A stretch of 64,000 nt of DNA from Haematococcus lacustris. Taxonomy: Eukaryota > Chlorophyta > Chlorophyceae > Chlamydomonadales > Haematococcaceae. Positions 35,279 to 45,429 of the stretch are shown piece by piece. Each line of letters starts with the position of its first letter. The first letter of the stretch is position 1. The stretch spans positions 3,927,848-3,991,847 of the forward strand of contig JASKMD010000012.1 in NCBI GenBank assembly GCA_030144725.1, written 5' to 3'. The position numbers were made by a program, and so were the translations under genes. The notes under the pieces are model-generated. The model had not been told where the DNA came from, ran no database searches, and was given only the letters and a program-made list of their open reading frames with translations.

Positions 35279-35737
35279 AGCCCCTCCCCTCCCCTCCCCT
35301 CCCCTCCCCTCCCCCTCCCCTCCCCTCCCCTCCCCTCCCCTCCCCTCCCCTCCCCTCCCCTCCCCTCCCCTCCCCTCCCCTCCCCTCCCCTCCCCTCCCC
35401 TCCCCTCCCCTCCCCTCCCCTCCCCTCCCCTCCCCTCCCCTCCCCTCCCCTCCCCTCCCCTCCCCTCCCCTCCCTCCCCTCCCCTCCCCTCCCCTCCCCT
35501 CCCCTCCCCTCCCCTCCCCTCCCCTCCCCTCCCCTCCCCTCCCCTCCCCTCCCCTCCCCTCCCCTCCCCTCCCCTCCCCTCCCCTCCCCTCCCCTCCCCT
35601 CCCCTCCCCTCCCCTCCCCTCCCCTCCCCTCCCCTCCCCTCCCCTCCCCTCCCCTCCCCTCCCCTCCCCTCCCCTCCCCTCCCCTCCCCTCCCCTCCCCT
35701 CCCCTCCCCTCCCCTCCCCTCCCCTCCCCTCCCCTCC
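35279..35737 (+). repeat. (CCCCT)n microsatellite inside the insertion
   Basis: About 90 CCCCT units with two unit-length slips (near 35310 and 35470). The complementary strand is G-rich. The long SPPLP and GGEGR ORFs are artefacts. Confidence 0.97.
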
Positions 35738-35778
35738 AGTGGGACATGACATGGCAGGTTTGCACGTGCAAGGTGAAT

Positions 35779-36092
35779 GTCTTGATGGCTTGGACGACAT
35801 GCACTCCAGCAACAGCAGTGTAGGACTGTAGTGCAGGACTGTAGTGGACAAACATGCAGCTAGGAGCAGCAGCTAGGAGGCGCTTGGAGCGACAGCCAGG
35901 ACTTCAGGTGAGTGCACGTGCTGTTAGGGTGTCAGCCCAGCCTGCCAAACTCTGGTCATGCATGTTCTGCCGTGGCTTGGTGGTTGCTAACATGTCATGC
36001 ATGTCCTTATTCATCTGCTTGCTGGCTGATGTTTGCAGTTGTCCATAGCTGGGGCATGACAAGAGTAGCATGGCTTGGTGATTGCAAGCAAG
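35779..36092 (+). repeat. Nested inverted repeat, left arm
   Basis: This matches the inverse complement of 37976-38283 over about 310 bp, including GGCTTGGTGGTTGCTAACATG, TTCATCTGCTTGCTGGCTGA and CATAGCTGGGGCATGACAAG. The spacer is about 1.9 kb. Together with the outer TIRs this gives two nested palindromes. Confidence 0.85.
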
Positions 36093-37975
36093 GCGGCAGC
36101 TTGGAGCAGCCTGTTCTTTCCCCCAATGCAAGGATGCCCCTTGTTGGCTGCAGGTCTTATAAGCCCCTTGCCCCCTCCCCCCTTCCCTCCCCCTTTCCAC
36201 CACCGCCACTTCGACACACGCCATAGCCCTCTCCCTACCCTACCCAACAGCCCTTGGCATAACAGCCTAGAGTGGGCAGCCTGGAGCGGGCAGCCTACAG
36301 CGGACAGCCAGGAGCGGCAGCCAGGAGAGACACCCAAGAGTGGCAGAGCCCCCCTCCCATCAAGGCCAGCCATTGGTCGGGCAGCATGGAGCGGGCGCTT
36401 GTAGTAGCGGCCAGCCAGCCCACTCTAGCCATGCCATGCCCACACACCACACTGACCAGCCCATCCCTCCCCAAAGGGGAGAGCAGAGTATGAGAGCCAA
36501 GCCAAGCCAAGCACATGGGGGGTCCGGTCCGTACTTTATGTGCGACATGGCTTGGTGGTGGGGGTGGGGTGGGGTGGTCTCGTTGTTGGTGGTGGTGATG
36601 GTGGTGGTGATGGTGGTGGTGATGGTGGTGGTTGTGCCAATTGGTGTTATTTTGTTAACCCTTACCCGCCACAACACAGCCACCGCCCAGGCTGCGGTGC
36701 ATGTGTTGCAGTGGATAAGCAGCAGCAGCAGGCTGTAGTGCATGGACAACAGGTTCTATGTGTGCAATTATTAGCAATCAACAGCATGGTTGTCCTAAGC
36801 TTCAATTCAGTTCCATGCCACACATTGTGATTTGTAAGCAGTGAATGGTCAAGATGTAATGAAGAAAACGGTGGTGGTCATTAGCCGTGTATCCTCTTCT
36901 CAGATGATACCTACGCCCCTTGTATGGACAACACCACCACGCGGTGATGCGCTAAGGCCGCAAACGTGGTAGCCACCTGCTACATACCCCCTTTGCATGT
37001 ATGCATCACGGTCATGCTTAGCAAGTGCAGGCCTGGCAGTGATAGGTTAGGATGGGCTGGGATAGCTAGGGATGGGATGGGATGGCAGTGATAGGTTAGG
37101 ATGGGCTGGGCTAGCTAGGCTGGGCTAGCTAGCTCTAAACTTGAGCGCGGCCATTCTTATTGGGCTTGGATAGCCTTGTCTAGCCTATGTCTATCCTATG
37201 TCTATTGTCAAACGGCTTAAGCGGTGTAAGCCACATCATCATCAATAAAGAGCTACTACTCCAATCAGGAGCTAGGCACCTAGGGATGCGGAGGTAGAGG
37301 TGTGATGTAGAGGTTGGGACCGGGTGACTCTGAAATGAAGTCTAGTTAGGTCAGCTCTCAACGGTTAGGGATCCCATAAGCGGTTGGTTGGATTACAAGG
37401 GTGTTACAAGTGGTAAGTTGCGCCCCTGCCCTCCTAGCTCATGTGCATGCCCTCAGCCTTGTATGTGTAGCCTTTGCATGTGTTGTTTGATATTGGCCTC
37501 ACCATGCTTAACTTGGCCTCGCCATGCGGCTGAGGCTCACCGGCCATGCTCCATAAGCACCAGAGCTTACTGCTAGGTGCACCTATCCCTGTTGCCCCAG
37601 GGCTACAAGGTAGTACGCCAAGGGCTGCTGGGTGGGGTAGGGAAGGGGCTGCAGCGTGAGCCGTGGGGTGAGGGTGAGGGAAGGGGGGGAAGTAGGTGAC
37701 TTGCTGCCCCTGCCCCATGTCCCCAAACTGGGTTGGTTGCTACTACCACCCACTCCATGCTGCCCGCTCCATGCTGTCTGCTCTACGCTACCAGCTCCAG
37801 GCTGCTACTCCATAGGCTGCTAGGTGCCGTGGGGTGGGGGAGAGGAGAGGGGAGGAGGGTAGGTGGGTGGCAGACTTGGAAGTGGTGGTGGTGGGATGGG
37901 GGAGGGTACGGGGTACGGGGAGGGTACGGGGAGGGTACGGTCCTTGCTGGCTCCTTGTTGATTGCTGCTCTACGC

Positions 37976-38283
37976 TGCTACCGCCTTGCTTGCAATGCTA
38001 CTCTTGTCATGCCCCAGCTATGGACAACTGCAAGCAAACATCAGCCAGCAAGCAGATGAATAAGGACATGCATGACATGTTAGCAACCACCAAGCCATGG
38101 CAGGACATGCATGACCAGAGTTTGGCAGGCTGGGCTGACACCCTAACAGCACGTGCACTCACCTGGAGTCCTGGCTGTCGCTCCAAGCGCCTCCCAGCTG
38201 CTGCTCCTAGCTGCATGTTTGTCCACTACAGTCTGGCACTCTCAATGCTGTTGCTGACGTGCATGTCATCCAAGCCATCAAGA
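37976..38283 (-). repeat. Nested inverted repeat, right arm
   Basis: Inverse partner of 35779-36092, slightly more diverged than the outer TIR pair, so probably older than the TIR duplication. Confidence 0.85.
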
Positions 38284-38289
38284 CACGTT

Positions 38290-38790
38290 GCGCATGTGGG
38301 CTGCCAAATAGTTGTGACGCGGCAGTGGTGCCTGGCTGTCGCTGTGGGAGCAGGGGGGTGCTGCCAAACAGCAGTGAGGTGGCAGTGGTGCCAGGCAGTT
38401 GCGGTGCTGGCGCATGTGGGCTGCCAAACAGTTATGACGTGGCAGTGGTGCCTAACTGCCGCTGTGGGAGCAGGGGGGGGCTGCCAAACAGCTGTAAGGT
38501 GGCAGCAACGCCTGTCAGATGTTGTGCTGGCGCTTGGGGGCTGCCAAACAGCTGTGAGGTGGCAGCAGTGCCAGGCAGCTGCGGTGCTGGCGCATGCGGG
38601 CTGCCAAATAGCTGTGACGTGGCAGTGGTGCCTGGTTGCTGCTGTGGGATTGCAGGGGGGCTGCCGAAAAGCTGTAAGGTGGCAGCTAAGCTAAGCTGTA
38701 AGGTGGCTGCCTGTCGAGTGCGGTGCTGGTGCATGGGGGCTGCCAAACAGCTGGGAGGTGGCAGTGAAGCCAGGCAGCTGCGACGCTTGC
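38290..38790 (+). repeat. ~60-bp tandem array (GGGCTGCCAAACAG unit)
   Basis: Eight or so diverged units begin GGGCTGCCAAACAGYYGTGA and contain GTGGCAGYRGTGCC. Alternate units differ, suggesting a ~120-bp higher-order unit. All frames are open, giving spurious ORFs. Confidence 0.85.
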
Positions 38791-38844
38791 TGCCTGCTGC
38801 TACTGGGAATGCAGGTTTGCTGATTGTCACCTCCATCGCTGCCA

Positions 38845-39214
38845 TCATTGCGTCGTGGCAATGAACTGATGGTGACTACAGCACTGGGCTACCTTGTTGT
38901 CTACCTTGTTACCCTTCTGCTTGCGAAGTATGCACTCAGCTCTCATGGCAGACAAATCACCACTGCACATGCTGCCTGTACGCATCAATGATTGCTTGGG
39001 CTGCAGCACCACGCATGGCTGCATCTGTGTCTGCCAGCATGCTGATGAGCTTGTAGAGGGAAGGATGCAGCAACTCCACATCTGTTAGGATCTGGCTGAG
39101 ATTCAACCCAGACGCTGTCAAATCGTTGCAGCCTTTCTTCACTCCAGTGCTGCTAAACACAAGGATTTTGGCGGAGCGGTGTGCAAACTGCATTTTGTCA
39201 GCGTAGCTGTGCAT
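38845..39214 (-). CDS. Possible gene remnant inside the insertion (minus strand)
   Basis: Two adjoining minus-strand ORFs give non-repetitive protein: SAKILVFSSTGVKKG, then LHPSLYKLISMLADTDAAM, AAAQAIIDAY and, in another frame, MRAECILRKQKGNKVDNKV. It runs from the right TIR inward and could be the end of an element-encoded protein or a captured host fragment. The family is not recognised. Confidence 0.3.
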
Positions 39215-39334
39215 ATGGCGCCGCTTCTTGTATATGCCATCGCTGTTAGGGGGACGAGCTCGCTGTGGGTTACAGCTGCATCGTGCGCTGACCTAGCTCC
39301 TGAGGCTGGTGCTGCATCCGCTTGCTCTGCTTCC

Positions 39335-39582
39335 GTTGGTGCTGCAACGATGGTAGCCACTGCGGCTGTCGATGCTGATGCCAGGCCAGCGAGCAGGCAA
39401 ATATGCCCGTGAAAAGCATGGCTGCGGAGCACGGAGATTAGATTTGATACGTGGGTTGCAGCGCAGACCGCGTTCGCAGGAGCAGCTGGGCGGGCAGCGG
39501 TTGGTCGGTTGGCGCAACCTACCCTGTGGGGGGTGACGGTGGCTACCCCCATGGGGTAGCCACTTACCGGGAGGATTAATTG
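39335..39582 (-). repeat. Right terminal inverted repeat (248 bp)
   Basis: Inverse complement of 34458-34705, differing at a handful of positions. It is immediately followed by the AAGGCCT duplication at 39583-39589. Confidence 0.9.
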
Positions 39583-40220
39583 AAGGCCTGGATGGCCGGC
39601 ATCCAGCACGAACACGCTGTGCTGTCGCAAGTCACCAACTACACCGCCTCGCTGCAGCGGTACCGGGCGTACGTCGCCATGACGCTGGTGACCTGGCCCG
39701 CCCATGTGGGCCGAGCTGTCCAAGCCGCGCTGGTCCAACGCCAGGTTCCGGCTGTACGGAGGCAAGCAGCGCACGGTCGCCAAGTTCTGGGCTGAGGTGA
39801 GTAGTGTTTGTGCTAGTGTGTGTGCTAGTGTGTGTGCTAGTGTGTGAGCTGAGGTGAGTAGTGTGTGTGTGTGCTAGTATGTGTGCTCACGATACTTGTC
39901 TTTGCCATGGCTGGACCTGAGCTCACAATGTGTCTCTCCTTGTGTGCCTTGGCTGCAGACTGTGAGGGGTGCCATGGCACGTTGCAACTCAGCAGCCACA
40001 GGTCGCCCCCTGGCCCTGGCCTATGGGGCAGCTGGCTTCAGCGGCAGCGGCAGCAGGGGCAGCAGGGGTGTGCCTGTCAGGCAGATGCTCAGGGAGGCAT
40101 GCCAGCAGTTTCCTGGGCGTGTGTTGATGGTGCATGAGTTCCGTACCAGCCGTGTCAGCTCTGCCCACACCAACGTGGTAGCAGGCCATGCAGAGGGCTT
40201 CAGGTGAGAGACCTTATGTG

Positions 40221-40298
40221 CAATGGAGTCATTACATAGAGTCATTACATGGAGTCATTACATGGAGTCATTACATAGAGTCATTACATAGAGTCATC
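40221..40298 (+). repeat. 15-bp TTACATAGAGTCA tandem in a Fanzor-like intron
   Basis: Five to six units of GAGTCATTACAT(A/G) lie in the last intron (40204-40388). Confidence 0.9.
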
Positions 40299-40662
40299 AC
40301 CAACACTGTTTAGAGTAAACATGACTTGACTTAACACTTGGTTTGGCAATCTTACAAATGCGCATTGTGCATCTATGTCGCCTTGCAGGTGGCTGCGCCC
40401 GGTGCGCAGCATGGCGACGCGATCTCGGATCCGGGGCCTGATGTGCTCAACAAGCACAGGCATCAGGTTCTACGACCGGGACGTGTCAGCCGCGCTGAAC
40501 ATCCGCCGCATTGCAGCCGGACCGGGCCGCCCTCGCGAGCTCAGCAGCTGGCTGGGCCGCCCCGCCATGCCTAACCCAGGCAGGCCAGGCCAGGAGTGGG
40601 TACTCGTGCGCGACAGAGGCCTGCAGCGGAAGAGGCAGCGGCGGCATCAGCGGCAGCGGTAG

Positions 40663-41510
40663 TCACATGTGTGTCATGCCGTGAATAAAACAAACAAACA
40701 ATTCGATTGCCCCTGACAAAGGGGATGTGTGTGCGCTAGAGTATGCATAGGGTAGGTTAGGTCTCTAGCGACTCCTGGGGTTAGGGACCTAGGTTAGGGA
40801 CACACACCGGTCACAGAAGATAGGGATACAGGACAGCCTGGTTACGGCTATGTAACTGCTGAGCGAGTCGCTGCTGGCTTCTTGGCTCGCTGGCTAGAGC
40901 GTGTCGCTGCTGGCTTCTATGTTGCATTGCAGGCAGTGTGGAGTTAGGGAGGCACAAGGTTAACATGTCAAACAAAAACAATACTGGTCAGACTTACTTA
41001 CTTGACTGTCCTTACTCTTTTTGGCATAGACCTGCCGTGAGTCCGTCGTCGTATGTACTGCCTAACTGGAGTCGGACAAAGGCATTTCCATGGAGATGCC
41101 GAGTACACACCGTAAGCCATGACGTCTTTCGTTTCTATTTGTATACACATCCCGCATTGCTCCATAATTCCGCTTTGATGCTTCCCGGTTTGGGTATTGT
41201 GGCTTGAGGCAGCTCGAGTCTTTTGGTCAGTTTCCCATGAGGACCTTTTTGGCTTCCCCACACCCGGGCGCAATTCTCATACCCACCTCACAATCCAGCC
41301 TTGGTTGCAAGCTTTAACTACTGCTCCGTGGGTCTAGGTTATCCTAGGCACCAAAGTTACCGTCTAGCTGCCCGCGAGCTTAGGATGGCGTCCCTGGCAT
41401 CACAAGGCCTTAGAGGCCTCGCAGGTGTGCAGCAGGCTCTGTGCCGCGCAGCCGCTTGAGTTTAATTACGCCACGTTATTGAAACACGCCTCCTTCGCGC
41501 TCTGTAGTTG
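40663..41510. other. No gene recognised
   Basis: Sequence between the Fanzor-like 3' end and the ADP-ribosylglycohydrolase-like gene. GTCGCTGCTGGCTTCT is duplicated at 40866-40915. It should include the promoter of the 41579 gene. Confidence 0.4.
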
Positions 41511-41582
41511 ATGGCCGCGGTCCTGCTCGGTCGCCGCATCTCACGTCGCGGAGCCTTTGTTGCGGCGCTGGCACAGCGATGA
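41511..41582 (+). CDS. 23-codon upstream ORF overlapping the next start
   Basis: ATG at 41511 opens a 23-residue frame rich in Arg and Ala (MAAVLLGRRISRRGAFVAAL) whose TGA overlaps the ATGATG start of the downstream gene (41579). The peptide resembles a mitochondrial presequence. It may be a regulatory uORF, or a one-base difference could make it the true N-terminus. There is no evidence of translation. Confidence 0.3.
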   Translation: MAAVLLGRRISRRGAFVAALAQR

Positions 41583-44367
41583 TGGAACTGAAGCCGAGCC
41601 TCCTCCCAGTCATGCCCAGCTCAACCGTACTGGAGCAAGCGCTCCACCCCGCGCTCCACCGCCTGGCTCCACCACCCAGCAAGCGCTCAGTTGATGAGCT
41701 CATGGCTACATCACCTGCCTTTGTGGAGCAGTCAGAACCAACCCCTGTTCCAGACAACAGCCTTACTCTGGAGCAGCGGGCTGTTGGCTGCATGCTGGCA
41801 GCAATGTGTGGCAACGCACTGGGCGCTCCTGTGGCAAACGATCGCCACTGGCAGGTGTGCTGAAGATTGGCACCATCATCTCTATCAGCTCCATTAGGCC
41901 AGATGTATCACGCCAACTGCATCAACGAGTACACACACTGCTTTTGCATGTACCTGTTATTGGCTGGTGCTAGCTGTAGTGTTTGTGGCATATGTAGGTA
42001 TGGGATGTAGAACACAGGTTGTCTGGCACATGGCTTCACATGGATGACATATAGCATTGCAAACTCACATGGGTGTAGCAATGCTTTTTCAGCCTGGTCT
42101 GTCGAGGCACAAGGCATGGGCAAGACATGAGCTCTGCTTACATGCGTGGGCGCTTCATGTCTTCCATGCAAGAAGCACAGGTGCCAGCAGCATCACAAGC
42201 ATAAGCTATCAGCTAGATTAAGCAGGTGGTGAAAGGGTGTGGGTCAGATTGATAGGTGGGGCGGGGTCTGGAGATAGGTGACCTGAGCCAAGGCAGCATT
42301 TGGCTGGCAGGTGTCTTTGCTGACTTCAGGTGATGCGCATGTTCCCTCGGGGGCTCACAGAGTTCTGGGGCGTGGACTTCAGCGCAATTAAGCCGGTGAA
42401 GCGCGGCCATTTCACAGGTGCCTCATCCAATGCCTGGCTGTTACAGCCTGTAGGGCTTGGAGGGGAGGGGCGTCAGGCAGGATGCTTAGACTACACTCAC
42501 ATGTCTTGTGGAGTTCAGCTGTGATGCCTGTGTGGGGGGTAGCGGGCTGAACATGGGCATAAACTTCTCGTCACTGTGCTGTGGTGTTCATTGCAACACT
42601 CAGTCTCTCAATGTACTCACTCCTGCTGTGCTCTATGGCTGCATGCAAGCCACTACCGCCCTTGCCTTACTATTGCTCCCATTGCTTGCTGACGTATGTG
42701 CGGTGTCAGGGGACTATCAGATGCTAGTGGCCACCGCGCGCAGCCTGGCTAGAGCTCAAGGCCGCTTCCCTAGCGTCGAGGAGCAGGCTGTGGAGCTGGC
42801 AGTGTCGTGCGATCCAGCTGGCCGGAGATACAGTCCATATGCAGGTGCGGCTTTCAGGTTCCACGCATCGATTATAGCCTGCTACAGCAAGACTTCATTG
42901 TCAATCCTTTCGCCTTTTTGCGCAGAGGTGCTACTGGATGGCTTGCGCGGCGGTCAGCCCATTGTGCGCGGTCTGCCGCACTTGGCGCAATCCTTTCTTG
43001 CACAGTCGCAAGCGCAGCTTGCCAGCACTGCTACAGACCGCCAAGAGCGGCAACCTTGGGGCCCCGCGGACAACGGAGCCGCAGCCCGCGTTGCGCCCGT
43101 CGCCCTGGCATGTGCGGCCCGCGGTGCAAGCCTGGCCGAGCTAGAGGCCGCGGTGAACGCAATGTGCGAGGTCACACATCCACACCCTCTCGGCAGGGAC
43201 GGCGCCTGGGTCGTAGCTGCTGCGCTGCACTGGCTGCTGGCCCATCACCCTGGATGCCGGGTTGCAGCCTCTCAGCAGCTCAGGCAGCCAGTACTCAGCC
43301 GCAGTAGGCAAGGGACACGACAGCACCATGCCAATGGCAACGTCAACAGCCTTGGGAATGCAGATGTATTGCTACCCAAGCCAGCTGCCAGTGAACAGCC
43401 TGACCATAGCACTCCAGAAGCTCTGCTGGAGTTTTTGGAGTCAGTAGCACGCACTGAGGATATGCGGGGCAAGCTGCAGCTACTCCGGAGCAACCTGCTG
43501 CAGGTGAGGCGCGCGTTGCATGACATTTCATACTCATAGCATGGAGAACAATGCTGATGCTGAAGTCAGATGCACTTGTTGTCTACCTTGAGCCGGGTGC
43601 CTAACCCTTGACATGCTAGAAATATGACACAGGCTGGCAAGCTTGATGCAGCTGGCATGGAGGTGCACCATTCCATCCATACTCATCACATGTGACGAAC
43701 CTGAGGAGGGAGGTGGTCCATGCTGAGACAGTTTGTCTGCTGCTGCCATAATGGCTGCTCCTGGCTGGCCATACTGCAGGTGTCTCCTGTGACCTCCTGG
43801 CCCACTTTCTACGCTAGTCGGGATTGGCAACGGCTGGTGCAGGTGGTCAGCCGCCTGACCTACCATGACTATGCCACCTCTGGCACAGAAGCAGCAGCAG
43901 TGGCCCTATGGGCCTTGGTCACCCACTGGCAGCTGCCCCGCCAGGCAATCTGTGTGGCAGCAACATGGGGTGGCAGTGCTCCTGTGACCACGCAGATCGT
44001 GGGGGCGCTGGCAGGGGCAGCGCATGGCAGTATGTGGATACCGGACTCATGGATGCAGGGTGTGGAGAATGGCCCAGACCCCAGCAGCCTGTCAACCAGG
44101 GATAGCTTAACACAACCATTTGGGCAAGCTGAGGGGCTGCAAGGGTTGGGCCTGGAGGCAGCAGCCCAGGGGGTAACAGCCCAGGACGCGAGCCAGGAGG
44201 CGAGCCAGGGGCAACAGGAGGTAGAGCAAGGAATGCGCCCAGGCACGATGGCAGAGGGGTCTGAAGCATTTCCTTTGCCTGGCGCCACCGCGCTACAAGG
44301 CATCAGAGATGAGGTGATCCAGCTGGCTCGGCAGCTTGTGGCTAAGGGCCAAGGCAGCTCACAATAG
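41579..44367 (+). CDS. ADP-ribosylglycohydrolase-fold protein, probable pseudoenzyme (5 exons)
   Basis: Exons 41579-41854, 42330-42417, 42710-42844, 42926-43503 and 43780-44367 join in phase to 554 residues. The family fold is recognisable: LTLEQRAVGCMLAAMCGNALG (motif usually G-D-A-L-G), GHFTGDYQML (usually T-D-D-T), NGAAARVAPVALA, THPHPLGRDGAWVVAAAL, and near the C-terminus ATWGGSAPVTTQIVGALAG (usually GGDTDT). The di-metal ligands at N79, G122 and S425-P427 are therefore replaced; only D123 of TDDT remains. Normal DraG/ARH enzymes remove ADP-ribose from proteins using two Mg ions bound by these acids, so this protein is probably inactive or has another role. The C-terminal ~110 residues are Gln/Ala-rich. 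The first 60 residues before the domain are a poorly conserved leader. Confidence 0.85.
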
Positions 44368-44525
44368 AACTGTGCAGATTGGTAGGCAGTTCAATAGGTA
44401 GAAATCTCTGCTTTTAGTGCCCAGCTTGCCTGTGCGCAGCATGCCCTGCTGTTACAAGCTGTTTTTCCTTCTTGTGTGAGAAGGAGTGTTATTGCTGGTT
44501 GCCCTTGATGGCGGCCCACCCACTT

Positions 44526-44620
44526 GCCCACTAGCGGTCCCTAGTATTTTCGCTAGTGGCCACTAGTGGGCCCTGGTGGTCCGGCTCAAATGGAGGCCTT
44601 ACTGGGGGACAAGGGAGCTG
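44526..44620 (+). repeat. T1 tail, 3' part only (copy C)
   Basis: CCCACTAGCGGTCCCTAGTA, CGCTAGTGG, CCACTAGTGG and CTCAAATGGAGGCC reproduce the terminal half of T1, ending at AGGGAGCTG (44620). Upstream is the 3' flank of the ADP-ribosylglycohydrolase-like gene, so no nuclease remnant accompanies it. Confidence 0.65.
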
Positions 44621-45189
44621 GTTGCCTTGATTACTTATGTCATGCCTGGTCGTATGTAGCAACCTGTCGTATGTCATGCCACCACTTGCACTTTGCTGTG
44701 CGACACTGGCCTGTACTTTCTAAGAGTCTTGTATGTAGCAACCTGCACGGTGTGGTGATCCATGTTGTCCTGCTGATCCTAGGAGAGGATCGGCTGGAAT
44801 GGCTATTTTGCCTGGTTTGTGTGGTGCTGTTGACTATGCTAATGACAGTTGACGTACTTATCATGTACAGCTGAACACCAACATGCGAAGGCTGATGATC
44901 ATGCATGACGTGTGATACTGCTGGGTCTAGCTATTCATTTAGCACAGCTGGCCCATGCAACCACATAGCATTTCTTTTGACGTGGCTGCTGCTACGTTGT
45001 GCTTTACTTATAACTCGTGGCTGCTGCTGAGTTTTGTTGGTTGCCGGTCAAGAGGGGTCGAAACATCCTGTCTGCTAGCTAGCTAGCTGGTAGCTACCGC
45101 TGTAAGCTCCCTGCTGTACAACTCGTGGCTGCTGATGGTTTGTTGCAAGGGCAGGGCTGCTGCGTCTGCTATCACATCTTTCTAGCACA

Positions 45190-45420
45190 GTGGCATACGA
45201 AGCATGGAGCCAGCAACGTGACCAGCCAGTGCGGGGCCTGATGTGATGCCCGGTGGTGGACCCACGCAAGCCCCCACAGGCCCCACGCAGCAGCCAGGCA
45301 GCCACACTGGCAGCAGCCTCGAAGCCACGGCCCAGCACTTCCCCGCCAGCCAAGCGCACCAAGGCTGAGCAGGCAGCTGAGCCCAACAAGGGCAAAGGCA
45401 AGGCCCAGGTCAGGCGCCCC
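45190..45420 (+). pseudogene. Fanzor-like linker fragment
   Basis: QCGA-like start then GLM, CPVVDPRKPPQAPRSSQ, AAASKPRPSTSPPAKRTKAE and KGKGKAQ match the linker of the 31168 copy and extend it further before the sequence diverges. There is a stop within GLM(stop)CP. It holds no catalytic motif and no tail. Confidence 0.65.
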
Positions 45421-45429
45421 CAACATTCA

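Larger units (their letters stand above)
34458..39582. mobile_element. 5,125-bp TIR transposon inserted in the Fanzor-like gene
   Basis: Left TIR 34458-34705 and right TIR 39335-39582 are inverted and nearly identical (a few differences in 248 bp), both starting CAATTAAT(T/C)CTCCCGGT. The flanks carry a 7-bp direct duplication AAGGCCT at 34451-34457 and 39583-39589. Removing the element plus one duplicate restores the reading frame (…TSKA to WMAG…). The TIRs contain a GTGGCTA/TAGCCAC hairpin. The interior has a CCCCT microsatellite, a second nested inverted repeat, a ~60-bp tandem array and a few minus-strand codons, but no recognisable transposase, so it is probably non-autonomous. The superfamily is unknown to me. 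Confidence 0.9.
32890..40662 (+). pseudogene. Fanzor-like RuvC nuclease gene, split by a 5.1-kb transposon
   Basis: Coding pieces: 32917-33879, 34109-34457, then after the insertion 39590-39796, 39959-40203 and 40389-40662. The first exon is the N-terminal domain (HTLMRGVSAAGLEAG, LYDQLVLW, then CSCKAHHIKLDTRAIYGLM). The second carries the first RuvC acid in WLGCDPGKTNMATV. Later exons carry VLMVHEFRTSRVSS (second acid), RGLMCSTSTG and FYDRDVSAALNIRRIA (third acid), ending in an Arg-rich tail at TAG 40660-40662. Zinc-ribbon cysteines are largely absent. Damage: TAG at 34106 unless used as the acceptor, the insertion, and an extra base near 39700 (WPA to MWAEL) shifting frame. All three RuvC acids survive, so inactivation looks recent. 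Introns carry tandem repeats. The Fanzor family call rests on motif order. No T1 or T2 tail follows. Confidence 0.8.

Noticed and set aside
35104..35855. SPPLP and GGEGR repeat proteins
   Set aside because: Translations of the (CCCCT)n tract in the transposon insertion.
38290..38790. CRISPR-like array of ~60-bp units
   Set aside because: Units are contiguous diverged tandem repeats with no unique spacers; the setting is a eukaryotic transposon.
40389..40662. Reading the Fanzor-like gene as an active nuclease
   Set aside because: A large insertion, a frameshift near 39700 and a likely stop at 34106 make this copy inactive.
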